A stretch of 64,000 nt of DNA from Methanogenium marinum. GTDB lineage: Archaea; Halobacteriota; Methanomicrobia; Methanomicrobiales; Methanomicrobiaceae. This document shows positions 18,073 to 27,290 of this stretch, piece by piece; positions within the stretch are counted from its first letter, which is position 1; each line of letters starts with the position of its first letter. A program made the translations under genes and the position numbers. The stretch lies in contig NZ_JAKELO010000002.1 of NCBI RefSeq assembly GCF_028912405.1, forward strand, positions 124,001-188,000, in the 5' to 3' direction. Under the pieces are notes generated by a model that made no database searches, was not told the origin of the DNA, and was given only the letters and a program-made list of their open reading frames with translations.

Positions 18073-19185
18073 ATGACCACCTATACAGGACGAATATCAC
18101 AGCGTGTACGCGATGTCGAGATGTCCGGCATCCGAAAATTTTTCCAGGCAGCATCACCTGATGCAATCAATCTCGGCATCGGCCAGCCGGATTTCCCCAC
18201 CCCGGAGCACGTCAAAGAGGCAGGGATTGAGGCAATACGAAACAACTACACCGGCTACACCTTCAACTACGGTCTCCCGGAACTGCGCGAGGCAATATGC
18301 GGCAAACTCGCACGGGAGAACGGCATCTCCCAGACGCCCGGTGATATTATTGTCACCGCCGGTGCAGGAGAGGCGCTGTATGTGGCTATCACCACACTGG
18401 TACGGGAAGGGGAACGCGTGCTCTTCCAGGACCCGGGTTTTGTCTCATATGAGGCATGCACCGTGCTTGCCGGCGGCAGGCCGGAAGGGGTGCCCCTTAC
18501 ACCGGACCTCCGGATTGATGTGGAGGCATGCAAGGAACAGATGGACGGGGCCCGTGTCTTTGTCCTGAACTCACCGGGCAATCCAACCGGGACTGTTGAG
18601 GATGAAGAGACCATCCGTGCCATCGTTGAGTATGGCAACGACCACGGCGTCACCATCATCTCAGATGAAGTATACGAACACTTCATCTACGACAAAACGC
18701 ATTACAGCGCCGCCCGGTATGGAGATGACGTCATCACCATCAATGCCACCAGTAAGACCTACTCCATGACCGGATGGCGCCTCGGGTTTATGGCAGGCCC
18801 CAATGAGGTAATAGAAGAAGCCATCAAGGTGCACCAGAACTGCCAGACCTGTGCTACGTCCATCTCCCAGTATGCAGCACTTGCGGCATACACCGGCGGC
18901 GATGCCTGTGTCACCGCGATGCGGGATGAATACCGTATCCGGAGAGAGATGCTCTACAATGGCCTCTTAGAATGTGGATTTTCCTTCCCGAAACCGGACG
19001 GCGCATTCTATATGTTCGTCCCGATGGAACCGGAGACATTCCGTGCCATCATCGATGCAGGCGTCGTCATCATCCCGGGTGACGCATTCGGCGAACGGTC
19101 TGCAGGATTCGCGAGGTTCAGTTATGCGGCCTCACGAAGCGACATCCAATTAGCACTCGAACGCATTCAGACAATAGGACAGTGA
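18073..19185 (+). CDS. Class I/II pyridoxal-phosphate aminotransferase (aspartate aminotransferase-like)
   Basis: A 370-residue fold-type I aminotransferase. LGIGQPDFPTPEHV near the start and NSPGNPTG near 175 are the substrate and cofactor motifs. The PLP lysine is K228 in NATSKTYSMTGWRLG, and RFSYAAS near the end carries the substrate-carboxylate arginine region. The sequence type is that of archaeal aspartate/aromatic aminotransferases. The substrate could be aspartate or aromatic 2-oxo acids. It sits between hxlB and the M42 peptidase in a probable operon. Confidence 0.9.
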   Translation: MTTYTGRISQRVRDVEMSGIRKFFQAASPDAINLGIGQPDFPTPEHVKEAGIEAIRNNYTGYTFNYGLPELREAICGKLARENGISQTPGDIIVTAGAGEALYVAITTLVREGERVLFQDPGFVSYEACTVLAGGRPEGVPLTPDLRIDVEACKEQMDGARVFVLNSPGNPTGTVEDEETIRAIVEYGNDHGVTIISDEVYEHFIYDKTHYSAARYGDDVITINATSKTYSMTGWRLGFMAGPNEVIEEAIKVHQNCQTCATSISQYAALAAYTGGDACVTAMRDEYRIRREMLYNGLLECGFSFPKPDGAFYMFVPMEPETFRAIIDAGVVIIPGDAFGERSAGFARFSYAASRSDIQLALERIQTIGQ

Positions 19186-19192
19186 AAATACT

Positions 19193-20233
19193 ATGGTAAA
19201 AGAACTTCTCAAAAAACTCTCAGATGCACACGGACTTTCCAGTTACGAAGGTTCCATCCGTGAAATTGTCCGGACCGAACTCGAAGGCCATGTGGACGAA
19301 TTTACGGAAGACGCGATGGGCAACCTCGTTGCCATCCGACGTGGCGGTGACTTTAAAATAATGATTGCGTCCCACATGGACGAGATCGGCCTGATGGTCC
19401 AGTACATCGATGATGACGGATTCATCCGGTTTGTTCCCATCGGCGGATGGTTTGCCCCGGTACTCTACACACAGCGGGTCATCCTCCACGGAAAGAACGG
19501 GGATGTACCTGGTGTCATCGGCGCAAAACCACCACACCTTCTCTCCCCTGAAGAACGCAAGAAAGTAGTCAAAATCGAAGACTTCTTCATCGACATCGGG
19601 GCCACATCCGCTGAAGACGTCGCAGGTCTTGGTATTGAAATAGGTACACCAGTCACCATTGACCGGGAGTTTACCGAACTTGCAAACAACCGGGTTACCG
19701 GCAAGGCGATGGACAACCGTGTCGGTGTTGCACTCCTCATCAAGGCACTCAAAGAGACCACCACCCCGCATACCATCTACGGTGTCTTCACGGTGCAGGA
19801 AGAACTCGGCCTGAAAGGAGCAAAAGTCAGTGCATTCACCCTTGACCCGGACTGTGCGATTGCAACCGATGTGACCATCCCCGGTGACCACCCCGGCGTC
19901 ACCAAGAAAGAAGCAACACCGGTGATGGGAAAAGGCCCGGTCTTAGTTCTTGTCAGTGCACAGGGCCGTGGTCTGATGGCCGACTGGAAACTTGCCGACT
20001 GGCTCCGTGAGGCAGCAGATGAGGCAGATATTCCCTACCAGCTGGAAGTCGGCACCGGCGGCAATACGGATGCAACCATCATTCACCTTGTGAGAGGCGG
20101 TATCCCGAGCATCCCCCTCTCGATTCCCGCACGATATATTCACTCTCCGGTGGAAATCGTTGATATCGGTGACGTTGAGGCAGGGGTCAGCCTTCTCCTT
20201 GCAGCCCTCAAACAGGACAGCCCGTTTGCCTGA
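19193..20233 (+). CDS. M42 family metallo-aminopeptidase
   Basis: A 346-residue member of the M42 (tetrahedral aminopeptidase/glutamyl aminopeptidase) family. Metal and catalytic residues are visible in ASHMDEIG (H61), GKAMDNRVG, the VQEELGLKG pair of glutamates, ATDVTIPGD and the C-terminal RYIHSPVE. The PDZ-like dimerisation insert around residues 70-160 is present. These enzymes form cytosolic dodecamers that trim peptides released by the proteasome. It starts seven bases after the aminotransferase stop and is probably cotranscribed. Confidence 0.9.
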   Translation: MVKELLKKLSDAHGLSSYEGSIREIVRTELEGHVDEFTEDAMGNLVAIRRGGDFKIMIASHMDEIGLMVQYIDDDGFIRFVPIGGWFAPVLYTQRVILHGKNGDVPGVIGAKPPHLLSPEERKKVVKIEDFFIDIGATSAEDVAGLGIEIGTPVTIDREFTELANNRVTGKAMDNRVGVALLIKALKETTTPHTIYGVFTVQEELGLKGAKVSAFTLDPDCAIATDVTIPGDHPGVTKKEATPVMGKGPVLVLVSAQGRGLMADWKLADWLREAADEADIPYQLEVGTGGNTDATIIHLVRGGIPSIPLSIPARYIHSPVEIVDIGDVEAGVSLLLAALKQDSPFA

Positions 20234-20389
20234 AATATTTCCATTCAAAATACTCTTTTTTTCCGTGTCCTCTTCATATTCATTTAATTCCAATCTTTGA
20301 CGATCACGGGACCGCTTGCAAGAGATGATACAAGAAAAAAAATACCGTTGTTTTCGGAATAAATCCCTACTGGCTGAAGATTTTTTCAA

Positions 20390-20400
20390 TTATATAAATA
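20390..20400 (+). promoter_or_regulatory. TATA box of the type I restriction operon
   Basis: TTATATAAATA lies about 50 bases before the GTG start of hsdR and 33 bases before AAAGGAGC, a strong ribosome-binding site at 20433-20440. Transcription should begin near 20423. Confidence 0.6.
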
Positions 20401-20447
20401 ACATATAAGTATGCAATCCTCATATTGTTATTAAAGGAGCAAAAATT

Positions 20448-22751
20448 GTGCAGGGTTTTGATAAACGGTCGATGAGTGAATGTGAAATTCGCACGAAATA
20501 CATCACTCCTGCAATTATTGATGCCGGATGGGATTTACACTCACAGATACGAGAGGAGGTAAATCTTACCAAAGGACAGTTCCTTGTGAGAGGGGGCGTT
20601 CCGAAAAGAGGGACACGGAAATTTGCTGATTACGTCCTCTATTACCAATCCAATATGCCTCTTGCAATTGTCGAGGCAAAAGACAATACCCATTCTGTCG
20701 GTCACGGGATGCAGCAGGCAATTGAATATGCAGATATGATTGATGTTCCCTTTGTCTTCAGCTCAAACGGCGATGCTTTTTTAATGCACGACAAGACCGT
20801 ATCTTCAGGGATTGAGCTTGAATTGTCCCTTGATACATTTCCTGGCCCCTCTGTGCTCTGGGAGAAATACCGTGCATGGAAGGGATTTTCCGATGAGGCT
20901 GTATCACTTTACACAAAGGATTATTATTCAGATGCTTCCGGGAAATCGCCGCGCTATTATCAGGTTAATGCAATAAACAGAACGGTTGAAGCCATAACAA
21001 AAGGGCAGAAGAGAATTCTTCTGGTGATGGCAACCGGGACAGGGAAGACATACACGGCGTTCCAGGTTATATGGAGGCTGTGGAAATCAGGCGCCAAGAA
21101 AAGGATTCTCTTTCTCGCGGACAGAAATGTTCTGGTTGATCAGACCAAAAACAATGACTTCAGGCCTTTCGGCAATGCCATGACCAAGATTAAAAACAGA
21201 ACAGTGGATAAGAGTTTTGAGGTTTATCTTGGTCTGTATCAGGCACTTACGGGGGAAGATGAATCAAAGAAGATATTTAAGAAATTTTCACCGGATTTTT
21301 TTGATCTGATTGTTGTCGATGAATGCCACAGGGGAAGTGCCGCGGATGATTCAGCATGGCGTGAGATTCTGGATTATTTTACCTCAGCAACACACATTGG
21401 TATGACAGCAACTCCGAAGGAGACAAAGTATGTATCGAATATCAATTATTTTGGGGAGCCGGTTTACTCATATTCACTGAAACAGGGCATTGAGGACGGC
21501 TTTTTAGCTCCTTTCAGGGTATTTCGTATTGATATCGACAGGGATCTTTCCGGCTGGATACCTGAGGCAGGCAAGACCGATAAATACGGCAACGAGATTG
21601 AGTACCGTATTTATAATCAGAAGGATTTTGATCGGGAACTCATTCTTGAGAAGAGAACAGAGCTTGTTGCAGGCAGAATCGCAGACTTTATGAGAAAGAC
21701 TGATCCGTACGGAAAGACGATTGTGTTCTGTGAGGATATCGATCATGCCGAGCGGATGCGCCAGTATCTGGTAAATGCACTACCCGAATATGCGCAGAAG
21801 AGCAAGCGGTATGTGATGAGAATCACAGGTGATTCCAAGGACGGAAAAGCCGAACTTGACCATTTTATGATGCCCGAGGAGAGGTATCCGGTAATTGCAA
21901 CGACCTCCAAACTTCTGACAACCGGTGTCGATGTTCAGACGTGCAAACTGATTGTTATTGATAAGCAAATCTCATCTCTGACCGAGTTTAAGCAGATTAT
22001 CGGTCGGGGCACCCGTATCAATGAGGAATTTGGAAAGAAATTCTTTACCATTATGGATTTCAGAAAGGCAACAGAGCTTTTTTCAGATCCTGACTGGGAT
22101 GGACCTGCATTACCTGACGATGATTTTGATCCGGACTTTGAGCATAAACAAAAGGATACCGATCCCGATCAGGGCGATGGGAGAATTCGGTATTATGTGA
22201 ATGATGTGGAGGTCTCTGTTGTTGCCGAGCGTGTGCAGTATTACAGCGCTAATGGCAGACTTGTTACCGAATCTCTGAAGGACTTCACCAAAAATGCGGT
22301 AGCAAAGGATTACCCCACGCTTGATGAATTCCTGAACCACTGGACGGATGCAAAGAGAAAGTCGGCTGTTGTCCGCGAACTTGAGGAAAAAGGGGTTTTA
22401 ATTGATGCACTCAAAGAGCAGGTGGGAGCGGAGTATGATCCGTTTGATCTCATCTGTCATGTGGTATTTGACCGACCTCCGCTATCACGAAAAGATCGGG
22501 CAAAAAAAGTGAGAAAACAGTCATATTTTGACCGGTTCGGCAAAGAGGCCCGCGAGGTTTTAGACGCGATTTTAGACAAATATTCTGATGAAGGTCTTTT
22601 GGATATGGAGTCAATGGAGGTCTTACGGGTTGATCCGATCAGCAGTTTCGGAACGCCGGTTGAAATAATAAACGACATCTTCGGCGGCAGAAATAATTAT
22701 ATGAAAGCAATCCGTGGCCTTGAGACATGTCTTTATAGTGCTGAGTGCTGA
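20448..22751 (+). CDS. hsdR: Type I restriction enzyme, R (endonuclease/translocase) subunit
   Basis: The 767-residue protein has an N-terminal PD-(D/E)xK nuclease domain (VEAKDN with E76 and K78). A superfamily 2 helicase core follows: motif I ATGTGKT (about 195-201), motif II DECH (about 291-294), motif III TATP, and motif VI IIGRGTRI. It translocates DNA and cuts it away from the recognition site when the site is unmethylated. GTG is the start, with AAAGGAGC seven bases upstream. Length matches the shorter EcoKI/AI-type HsdR proteins. Base use is less GC-biased than in the flanking housekeeping genes, suggesting acquisition. Confidence 0.95.
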   Translation: MQGFDKRSMSECEIRTKYITPAIIDAGWDLHSQIREEVNLTKGQFLVRGGVPKRGTRKFADYVLYYQSNMPLAIVEAKDNTHSVGHGMQQAIEYADMIDVPFVFSSNGDAFLMHDKTVSSGIELELSLDTFPGPSVLWEKYRAWKGFSDEAVSLYTKDYYSDASGKSPRYYQVNAINRTVEAITKGQKRILLVMATGTGKTYTAFQVIWRLWKSGAKKRILFLADRNVLVDQTKNNDFRPFGNAMTKIKNRTVDKSFEVYLGLYQALTGEDESKKIFKKFSPDFFDLIVVDECHRGSAADDSAWREILDYFTSATHIGMTATPKETKYVSNINYFGEPVYSYSLKQGIEDGFLAPFRVFRIDIDRDLSGWIPEAGKTDKYGNEIEYRIYNQKDFDRELILEKRTELVAGRIADFMRKTDPYGKTIVFCEDIDHAERMRQYLVNALPEYAQKSKRYVMRITGDSKDGKAELDHFMMPEERYPVIATTSKLLTTGVDVQTCKLIVIDKQISSLTEFKQIIGRGTRINEEFGKKFFTIMDFRKATELFSDPDWDGPALPDDDFDPDFEHKQKDTDPDQGDGRIRYYVNDVEVSVVAERVQYYSANGRLVTESLKDFTKNAVAKDYPTLDEFLNHWTDAKRKSAVVRELEEKGVLIDALKEQVGAEYDPFDLICHVVFDRPPLSRKDRAKKVRKQSYFDRFGKEAREVLDAILDKYSDEGLLDMESMEVLRVDPISSFGTPVEIINDIFGGRNNYMKAIRGLETCLYSAEC

Positions 22752-22818
22752 ATTTTCAGATAACAATATGGGCGTTCTTTTCTTTTTTGGGAGTGAATGA
22801 ATATAATCAGGTTTTTTT

Positions 22819-24264
22819 ATGTCCGTCAGTGCAACAATAAAATCAATACAGGATATCATGCGAAAGGACGCCGGGGTGGACGGCGATGCGCAGAGGCTGA
22901 GTCAGCTTGGCTGGATGCTGTTTTTAAAGATACTTGATGACCGCGAGAAAGAGTGTGAGGTCTTATACGATACGTACGCCTCACCAATTCCGGAAAATCT
23001 CCGGTGGAGAAGCTGGGCGTCTGACTCTGAGGGGATTACCGGAGACAAACTCCTTGATTTTGTGAACAACGTTCTCTTCCTACAACTGAAGGATTTGCCC
23101 ACACCAGACGGTGCAAATTCGATGGTGTTTGTGATACGCGCCATCTTTGAGGATTCCTACAACTACATGAAGAACGGGACCCTTATTCGGCAGGTCATCA
23201 ACAAGATAGAGGACGGAATTGATTTCAACAACACAAATGACCGCCATACCTTCGGGGATATTTACGAGAAGATTTTAAAGGACCTCCAGAGTGCCGGAAA
23301 TGCGGGAGAGTTCTATACCCCGAGAGCCGTTACGCAGTTTATGGTGGAGCAGACCAATCCCCGGCTTGGCGAGCGGGTGATGGACCCGGCCTGCGGGACA
23401 GGCGGATTCTTGGCATCGGTTATTGATCTGGTGAGAAAAGCGGATGTCAAATCAGTTGAGGATGAAAAGATTCTGAAGCGCTCTGTCTCCGGGACGGAGA
23501 AGAAGTCTCTCCCGCATCTCCTGTGTACCACCAACATGATTCTGCACGGGATTGATGTGCCGGTGAATATTGTGCACGGCAACTCTCTTGCACGCCCTCT
23601 CCGTGATTACACTGAAAGTGACCGGGTTGAGGTTGTTGTAACGAATCCCCCGTTCGGGGGTCAGGAGGAGGACGGGATTGAGAAGAATTTCCCGGCCACA
23701 TACCAAACAAGGGAGACGGCGGATCTCTTTCTCGTGATGATTATGCACCGCCTGAAGGCAGGCGGGCGGTGTGCAATCGTTCTTCCGGACGGGTTTTTGT
23801 TCGGGGAAGGGGTGAAGACGAAGATAAAAGAGAGGCTTCTCTCTGAATTTAATCTGCATACGATTGTGCGGCTCCCCAACGGCGTCTTCAGTCCCTATAC
23901 CAGCATCAAAACGAATCTTTTGTTCTTTGAAAAGGAGGGGAAGACAACCGATGTCTGGTATTACGAACACCCGTATCCTGTTGGCGCAAAATCGTATAAC
24001 AAGACGAAACCCATCCGCATTGCTGAGTTTGAACCGGAGAGAGAATGGTGGGACAACCGGACAGAAACCGAACAGGCATGGCGTGTGCCGGTTGCAGATA
24101 TCATCAAAAACAACTACAACCTGGATATCAAAAACCCGAATGTGGAAGAGATTGACCTCGGCAACCCGGAGGAGATCCTCGCACAGTACGAGTCGGCACG
24201 GGCGGCGGCGGATGATATCCGGGCAGAGCTGTTGTCTGAGATTCGTGGGGCACTGGAGAGATGA
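22819..24264 (+). CDS. hsdM: Type I restriction-modification methyltransferase (M) subunit
   Basis: The 481-residue protein has the N-terminal helical HsdM domain (about 1-130) and a gamma-type N6-adenine methyltransferase domain. Its AdoMet motif is DPACGTGGF (about 189-197) and its catalytic motif is NPPFGG (about 276-281). With HsdS it methylates both strands of the split recognition site. Its last four bases overlap the start of a 75-codon gene (ATGA), so translation is coupled. It begins 67 bases after hsdR. Confidence 0.96.
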   Translation: MSVSATIKSIQDIMRKDAGVDGDAQRLSQLGWMLFLKILDDREKECEVLYDTYASPIPENLRWRSWASDSEGITGDKLLDFVNNVLFLQLKDLPTPDGANSMVFVIRAIFEDSYNYMKNGTLIRQVINKIEDGIDFNNTNDRHTFGDIYEKILKDLQSAGNAGEFYTPRAVTQFMVEQTNPRLGERVMDPACGTGGFLASVIDLVRKADVKSVEDEKILKRSVSGTEKKSLPHLLCTTNMILHGIDVPVNIVHGNSLARPLRDYTESDRVEVVVTNPPFGGQEEDGIEKNFPATYQTRETADLFLVMIMHRLKAGGRCAIVLPDGFLFGEGVKTKIKERLLSEFNLHTIVRLPNGVFSPYTSIKTNLLFFEKEGKTTDVWYYEHPYPVGAKSYNKTKPIRIAEFEPEREWWDNRTETEQAWRVPVADIIKNNYNLDIKNPNVEEIDLGNPEEILAQYESARAAADDIRAELLSEIRGALER

Positions 24265-24488
24265 CGGCCCTCTCTAAATTTTTAATGGGATATTCCGGTC
24301 ATTTCAGGGCTGATGATCTTGCATCAATGCCCGGTTTCGGGATGTCATCCGGTGAGATAAATAGAGAAATCGCACATCTCCTGCGGGATAATAAAATCGC
24401 ATTAGACAGTACCGGAACAATTGGCTGGATATATGATACAGAGCTTTTTGAACGGTATCATGCAATGCCAGAACTGAGGGTGAGGTAA
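24261..24488 (+). CDS. Small unknown protein between hsdM and hsdS
   Basis: A 75-residue protein I cannot name. It overlaps hsdM by ATGA and ends three bases before the hsdS start, so it is embedded in the operon and translated with it. The sequence has a helical N-terminal half and ends in a GTIGWIYDTELF strand-like stretch. This is reminiscent of a small winged-helix fold (GEINREIAHLLRDNKIALDSTGTIGW reads as recognition helix plus beta wing), which is inference. It could modulate the restriction complex or regulate the operon. Tight packing and standard overlap argue that it is real. Confidence 0.7.
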   Translation: MTALSKFLMGYSGHFRADDLASMPGFGMSSGEINREIAHLLRDNKIALDSTGTIGWIYDTELFERYHAMPELRVR

Positions 24489-24491
24489 GGT

Positions 24492-26228
24492 ATGACATCA
24501 GGTGTACCGGAAGCATCAGCATCCAGAAAGTGCTGTGATAATCAATCAACATCCGTAGAAATCCTCAAAAACAATTTTGAGACCTTGGCAAAGGCAAAGG
24601 GCGGCATCCCGAAACTCCGGGAGACCATCCTTCAGCTGGCCGTGCAGGGCAGACTCGTCCCCCAGAATCCGGAGGATGAACCGGCATCCGTTCTTCTGGA
24701 GAGGATTCAGGCGGAGAAGGCGAGGCTTGTTAAAGAGGGGAAGATAAAAAAGCAGAAGGCTCTCCCACCGGTTGATGAGAGCGATGTGCCGTATGAACTG
24801 CCGGAGAAGTGGGTTTGGACGAAATTGCAAAACATTGGAACTATAAATCCAAGAAATCAGGATATTTCTGATGATTTAGAAACTTCATTTATTCCAATGC
24901 CCTACATCTCAGAAAAATATGGAATTCCACCCATATCTGACGTAAAAAATTGGAGTGAAATAAAAAGCGGTTACACTCATTTTGGAGAAAATGATGTAGT
25001 TTTGGCAAAAATTACACCATGTTTTCAAAATGGGAAATCTGCCCACATAATTAATCTGAAAAATGGTATTGGAGCAGGTACGACAGAATTACATGTTTTC
25101 AGGGGTTTTTGGAATCAATTAAATCCAAAATATGTTCTATTATATCTCAAATCACCAAATTTTATTTTAGGGGGCATTCCAAAAATGACCGGATCAGCAG
25201 GTCAAAAAAGAATTCCTAAAGATTATTTTGCAGGTAATCCTTTCCCCATCCCCCCTCTCGCCGAACAGCACCGCATCGTCGAACGGGTGGACACCCTGAT
25301 GAAACTCTGTGACGAACTCGAAGTCCGGCAGAACACCGAGTCAGAAAGGCGGCGGATGCTTCTCTTATCCTCGTTAAACGCCATCTTTGATACAAAAGAA
25401 CCTGACGGGGCTGCGACGGCACGGGAGATTCTGCACGATAAATTCGACCTGCTCTTTGACGACAAAAAGAGCATTGCGGAACTCAGAAAGACCATATTGC
25501 AGCTTGCGGTGCAGGGCCGCCTTGTGGAGCAGAATCCAGAGGACGAACTGGCATCCGTTCTTTTGGAGAAGATTCAGGTAGAGAAGGCGAGGCTGGTGAA
25601 GGAAGGGAAGATAAAGAAGCAGAAGGCTCTGCCGCCTGTTGATTTGGATGAAGTGCCGTATGATCTGCCGGAGGGATGGGTTTGGACGAGGTTAGGTGAA
25701 TTAATTGAATTAATCTCAGGACAACATATTCAAAAATCGGATTATTATGATTTCCCACAAGGTATCCCATATATTACTGGACCAATAGATTTTGGAGAGA
25801 AATATCCTATTATTTCAAAATGGACTGATAAACCAAAAACAATATCGAAGAAGAACAATATTCTGGTTACGGTTAAAGGTGCAGGATTAGGAAAAAATAA
25901 TTTAGTCAATCTTCAAGAATTAGCTATTAGTCGTCAATTAATGGCTTTAAATTGTATTAAAGTAGATTATAAATACATATTTATTTTAATCAAATCGAAA
26001 TATAATTATTTCCAAAAAAAAGGTGTAGGGATTGCTATACCTGGTATTTGCCGTGATGACGTTACTTTTATTATTCTTCCACTCCCCCCCCTCACCGAAC
26101 AGCACCGCATCGTCGAACGGGTGGACACCCTGATGAAACTCTGCGACGAACTCGAAGAGCGGGTGTCGGCAAAAGAAGATGCGGCAGAGAGGCTTCTGTT
26201 GTCTGTCTGTGACGGTATCTGCGGGTGA
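24492..26228 (+). CDS. hsdS: Type I restriction-modification specificity (S) subunit
   Basis: A 578-residue HsdS built of two tandem halves. Each half contains a conserved coiled-coil block (ILQLAVQGRLV...NPEDE), the linker KIKKQKALPPV, a variable target-recognition domain, and the closing motif EQHRIVERVDTLMKLCDELE. The recognition domains span about residues 112-255 and 400-535. They are strikingly AT-rich compared with the conserved blocks, as expected for segments exchanged by recombination. The protein sets the two half-sites of the recognition sequence for HsdM and HsdR. It lies three bases after the small unknown gene. Confidence 0.95.
   Translation: MTSGVPEASASRKCCDNQSTSVEILKNNFETLAKAKGGIPKLRETILQLAVQGRLVPQNPEDEPASVLLERIQAEKARLVKEGKIKKQKALPPVDESDVPYELPEKWVWTKLQNIGTINPRNQDISDDLETSFIPMPYISEKYGIPPISDVKNWSEIKSGYTHFGENDVVLAKITPCFQNGKSAHIINLKNGIGAGTTELHVFRGFWNQLNPKYVLLYLKSPNFILGGIPKMTGSAGQKRIPKDYFAGNPFPIPPLAEQHRIVERVDTLMKLCDELEVRQNTESERRRMLLLSSLNAIFDTKEPDGAATAREILHDKFDLLFDDKKSIAELRKTILQLAVQGRLVEQNPEDELASVLLEKIQVEKARLVKEGKIKKQKALPPVDLDEVPYDLPEGWVWTRLGELIELISGQHIQKSDYYDFPQGIPYITGPIDFGEKYPIISKWTDKPKTISKKNNILVTVKGAGLGKNNLVNLQELAISRQLMALNCIKVDYKYIFILIKSKYNYFQKKGVGIAIPGICRDDVTFIILPLPPLTEQHRIVERVDTLMKLCDELEERVSAKEDAAERLLLSVCDGICG
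24607..24821 (+). repeat. hsdS internal direct repeat, conserved block (partner at 25474-25688)
   Basis: The DNA for the first conserved block of hsdS recurs 867 bases downstream without length change and with roughly three quarters or more identical bases by eye. The two copies frame the first recognition domain and could recombine. Confidence 0.75.
25261..25323 (+). repeat. hsdS internal direct repeat, 63 bases (partner at 26095-26157)
   Basis: The 63 bases from CCGAACAGCACC to CTCGAAG recur at 26095-26157 with a single difference (GTGAC against GCGAC). This is far more conserved than protein constraint requires, implying recent gene conversion or duplication between the two halves of hsdS. 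Confidence 0.9.
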
Positions 26229-26313
26229 AGGATACCCACCCCCTGGCAGATACCCCAGCAGATTAACTGGCATATACCCCCACTCCACAATTTTTATTAC
26301 CGTTATATTCAAT

Positions 26314-26508
26314 ATGACAATTATAATGGCTCCAACGATAGTGGTCTCCTCTGACACCAAAGAGAACCTGAGGAAGTTCGGCGAAAAGGGAGAGACCTTT
26401 GACCAGATCATCAGGCGGCTGATGGAGGATGCCTGCTGGAGAAAGGCGGATGCACGCTGGAACATAATTCTTGAAGATGAGGAATTCACGCCTCTTGCAG
26501 ACCTGTGA
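26314..26508 (+). CDS. Antitoxin-like small protein (DUF7557/VapB-like)
   Basis: A 64-residue protein. The N-terminal half reads as a short strand and helices (TIVVSSDTKENLRKFGEKGETFDQIIRRLME), a pattern common in archaeal ribbon-helix-helix or VapB-like antitoxins and in DUF7557 proteins. It follows hsdS by 85 bases on the same strand and no toxin gene (PIN or RelE type) follows it. Two in-frame ATGs (26314, 26326) are possible; the first gives the longer form. Either a solitary regulator or a relic of a toxin-antitoxin pair. Confidence 0.62.
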   Translation: MTIIMAPTIVVSSDTKENLRKFGEKGETFDQIIRRLMEDACWRKADARWNIILEDEEFTPLADL

Positions 26509-27290
26509 GGCATCCTATTTTTTTCTCCCTAAACGTAAAATTGCGTGAAACCAAGCGGCACGAATATGGACAGAAAAAGGGAGGTAACATACCTGAAAAG
26601 AGTGGGAAAATGGCGAAGACGGAGACAAAAAACGCACCCACACATAAGCCCGGAGCGGCCGGTTCTCAGTCGAGACGGCCAATACATCCTCCCTAAATAT
26701 CTGACAATAGAGACCGCCAAATAATCAACATTATGCCGTTTTTTCAGCAAATAAAAGGCATTACAGCCATCTTTTTCCAGCTGAAAAAGAGATCCAAATA
26801 TACGCCCATTTTACCCTTAAATTTCCCAACGCAGGAAATCAAAAAGGGTGGTAGAAGGGACATAAAATGAGGGGGAACAAAGTGGAGAAATTGTCGAAAT
26901 ATGGGGGAGAAAACACATACACACAGAAGCCCGGAGTGACCGGTTCTCAGCCAGGGCAGCCAATACATCCTCCCAAAATACCCACCAATAGAGGCCGCCC
27001 AATAATCCACAATAAACCGTATTTATAGCAAACAAAAGGCATTATACCCGTATTTTTTTGAAAGAAAAAGACATCCAAAAATACGCCCATTTTACCCTCC
27101 AATCCCCAAACACAGGACTTAAAAAAGGGTGGAAAAAGGACACACAAAAAAACCGGGACCAAACCAAATCGGCCCTGATTATTGCCTCTTTCATCCTCCA
27201 GGGAATTCATCCCCGGAGAATTCATTCAGGAAGCATTTCTGCAGAACCGATTATTCAATCATCACATCCGGAACCGGCCAGGGGCCGTCA
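26509..27290. other. Long gene-free region downstream of the restriction island
   Basis: No supported gene lies in these 782 bases. Most of it is a tandem duplication of a 281-base unit (26572-27150). The short minus-strand open frames are hydrophobic or arginine-rich and lack ribosome-binding sites. Confidence 0.6.
26572..27150. repeat. Tandem duplication of a 281-base noncoding unit
   Basis: Two diverged copies lie head to tail. Anchors at a constant offset of 280-281 bases include AGTGG.GAAA (26601/26881), GCCCGGAG (26648/26929), CCAATACATCCTCC, AAAAGGCATTA, ATACGCCCATTTTACCC and AAAAAGGGTGG (26841/27122). By eye about three quarters of positions agree. A third partial copy may begin after 27127 (AAAGGACACA). 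The copies carry no RNA-gene signature that I recognise. Confidence 0.85.

Noticed and set aside
26529-27225. Three minus-strand frames of 73-92 codons in the 281-base repeat
   Set aside because: They recur because the DNA is duplicated; they are cysteine- and aromatic-rich, lack ribosome-binding sites, and phase differs between copies on the chromosome. Kept only as a finding about the repeat.
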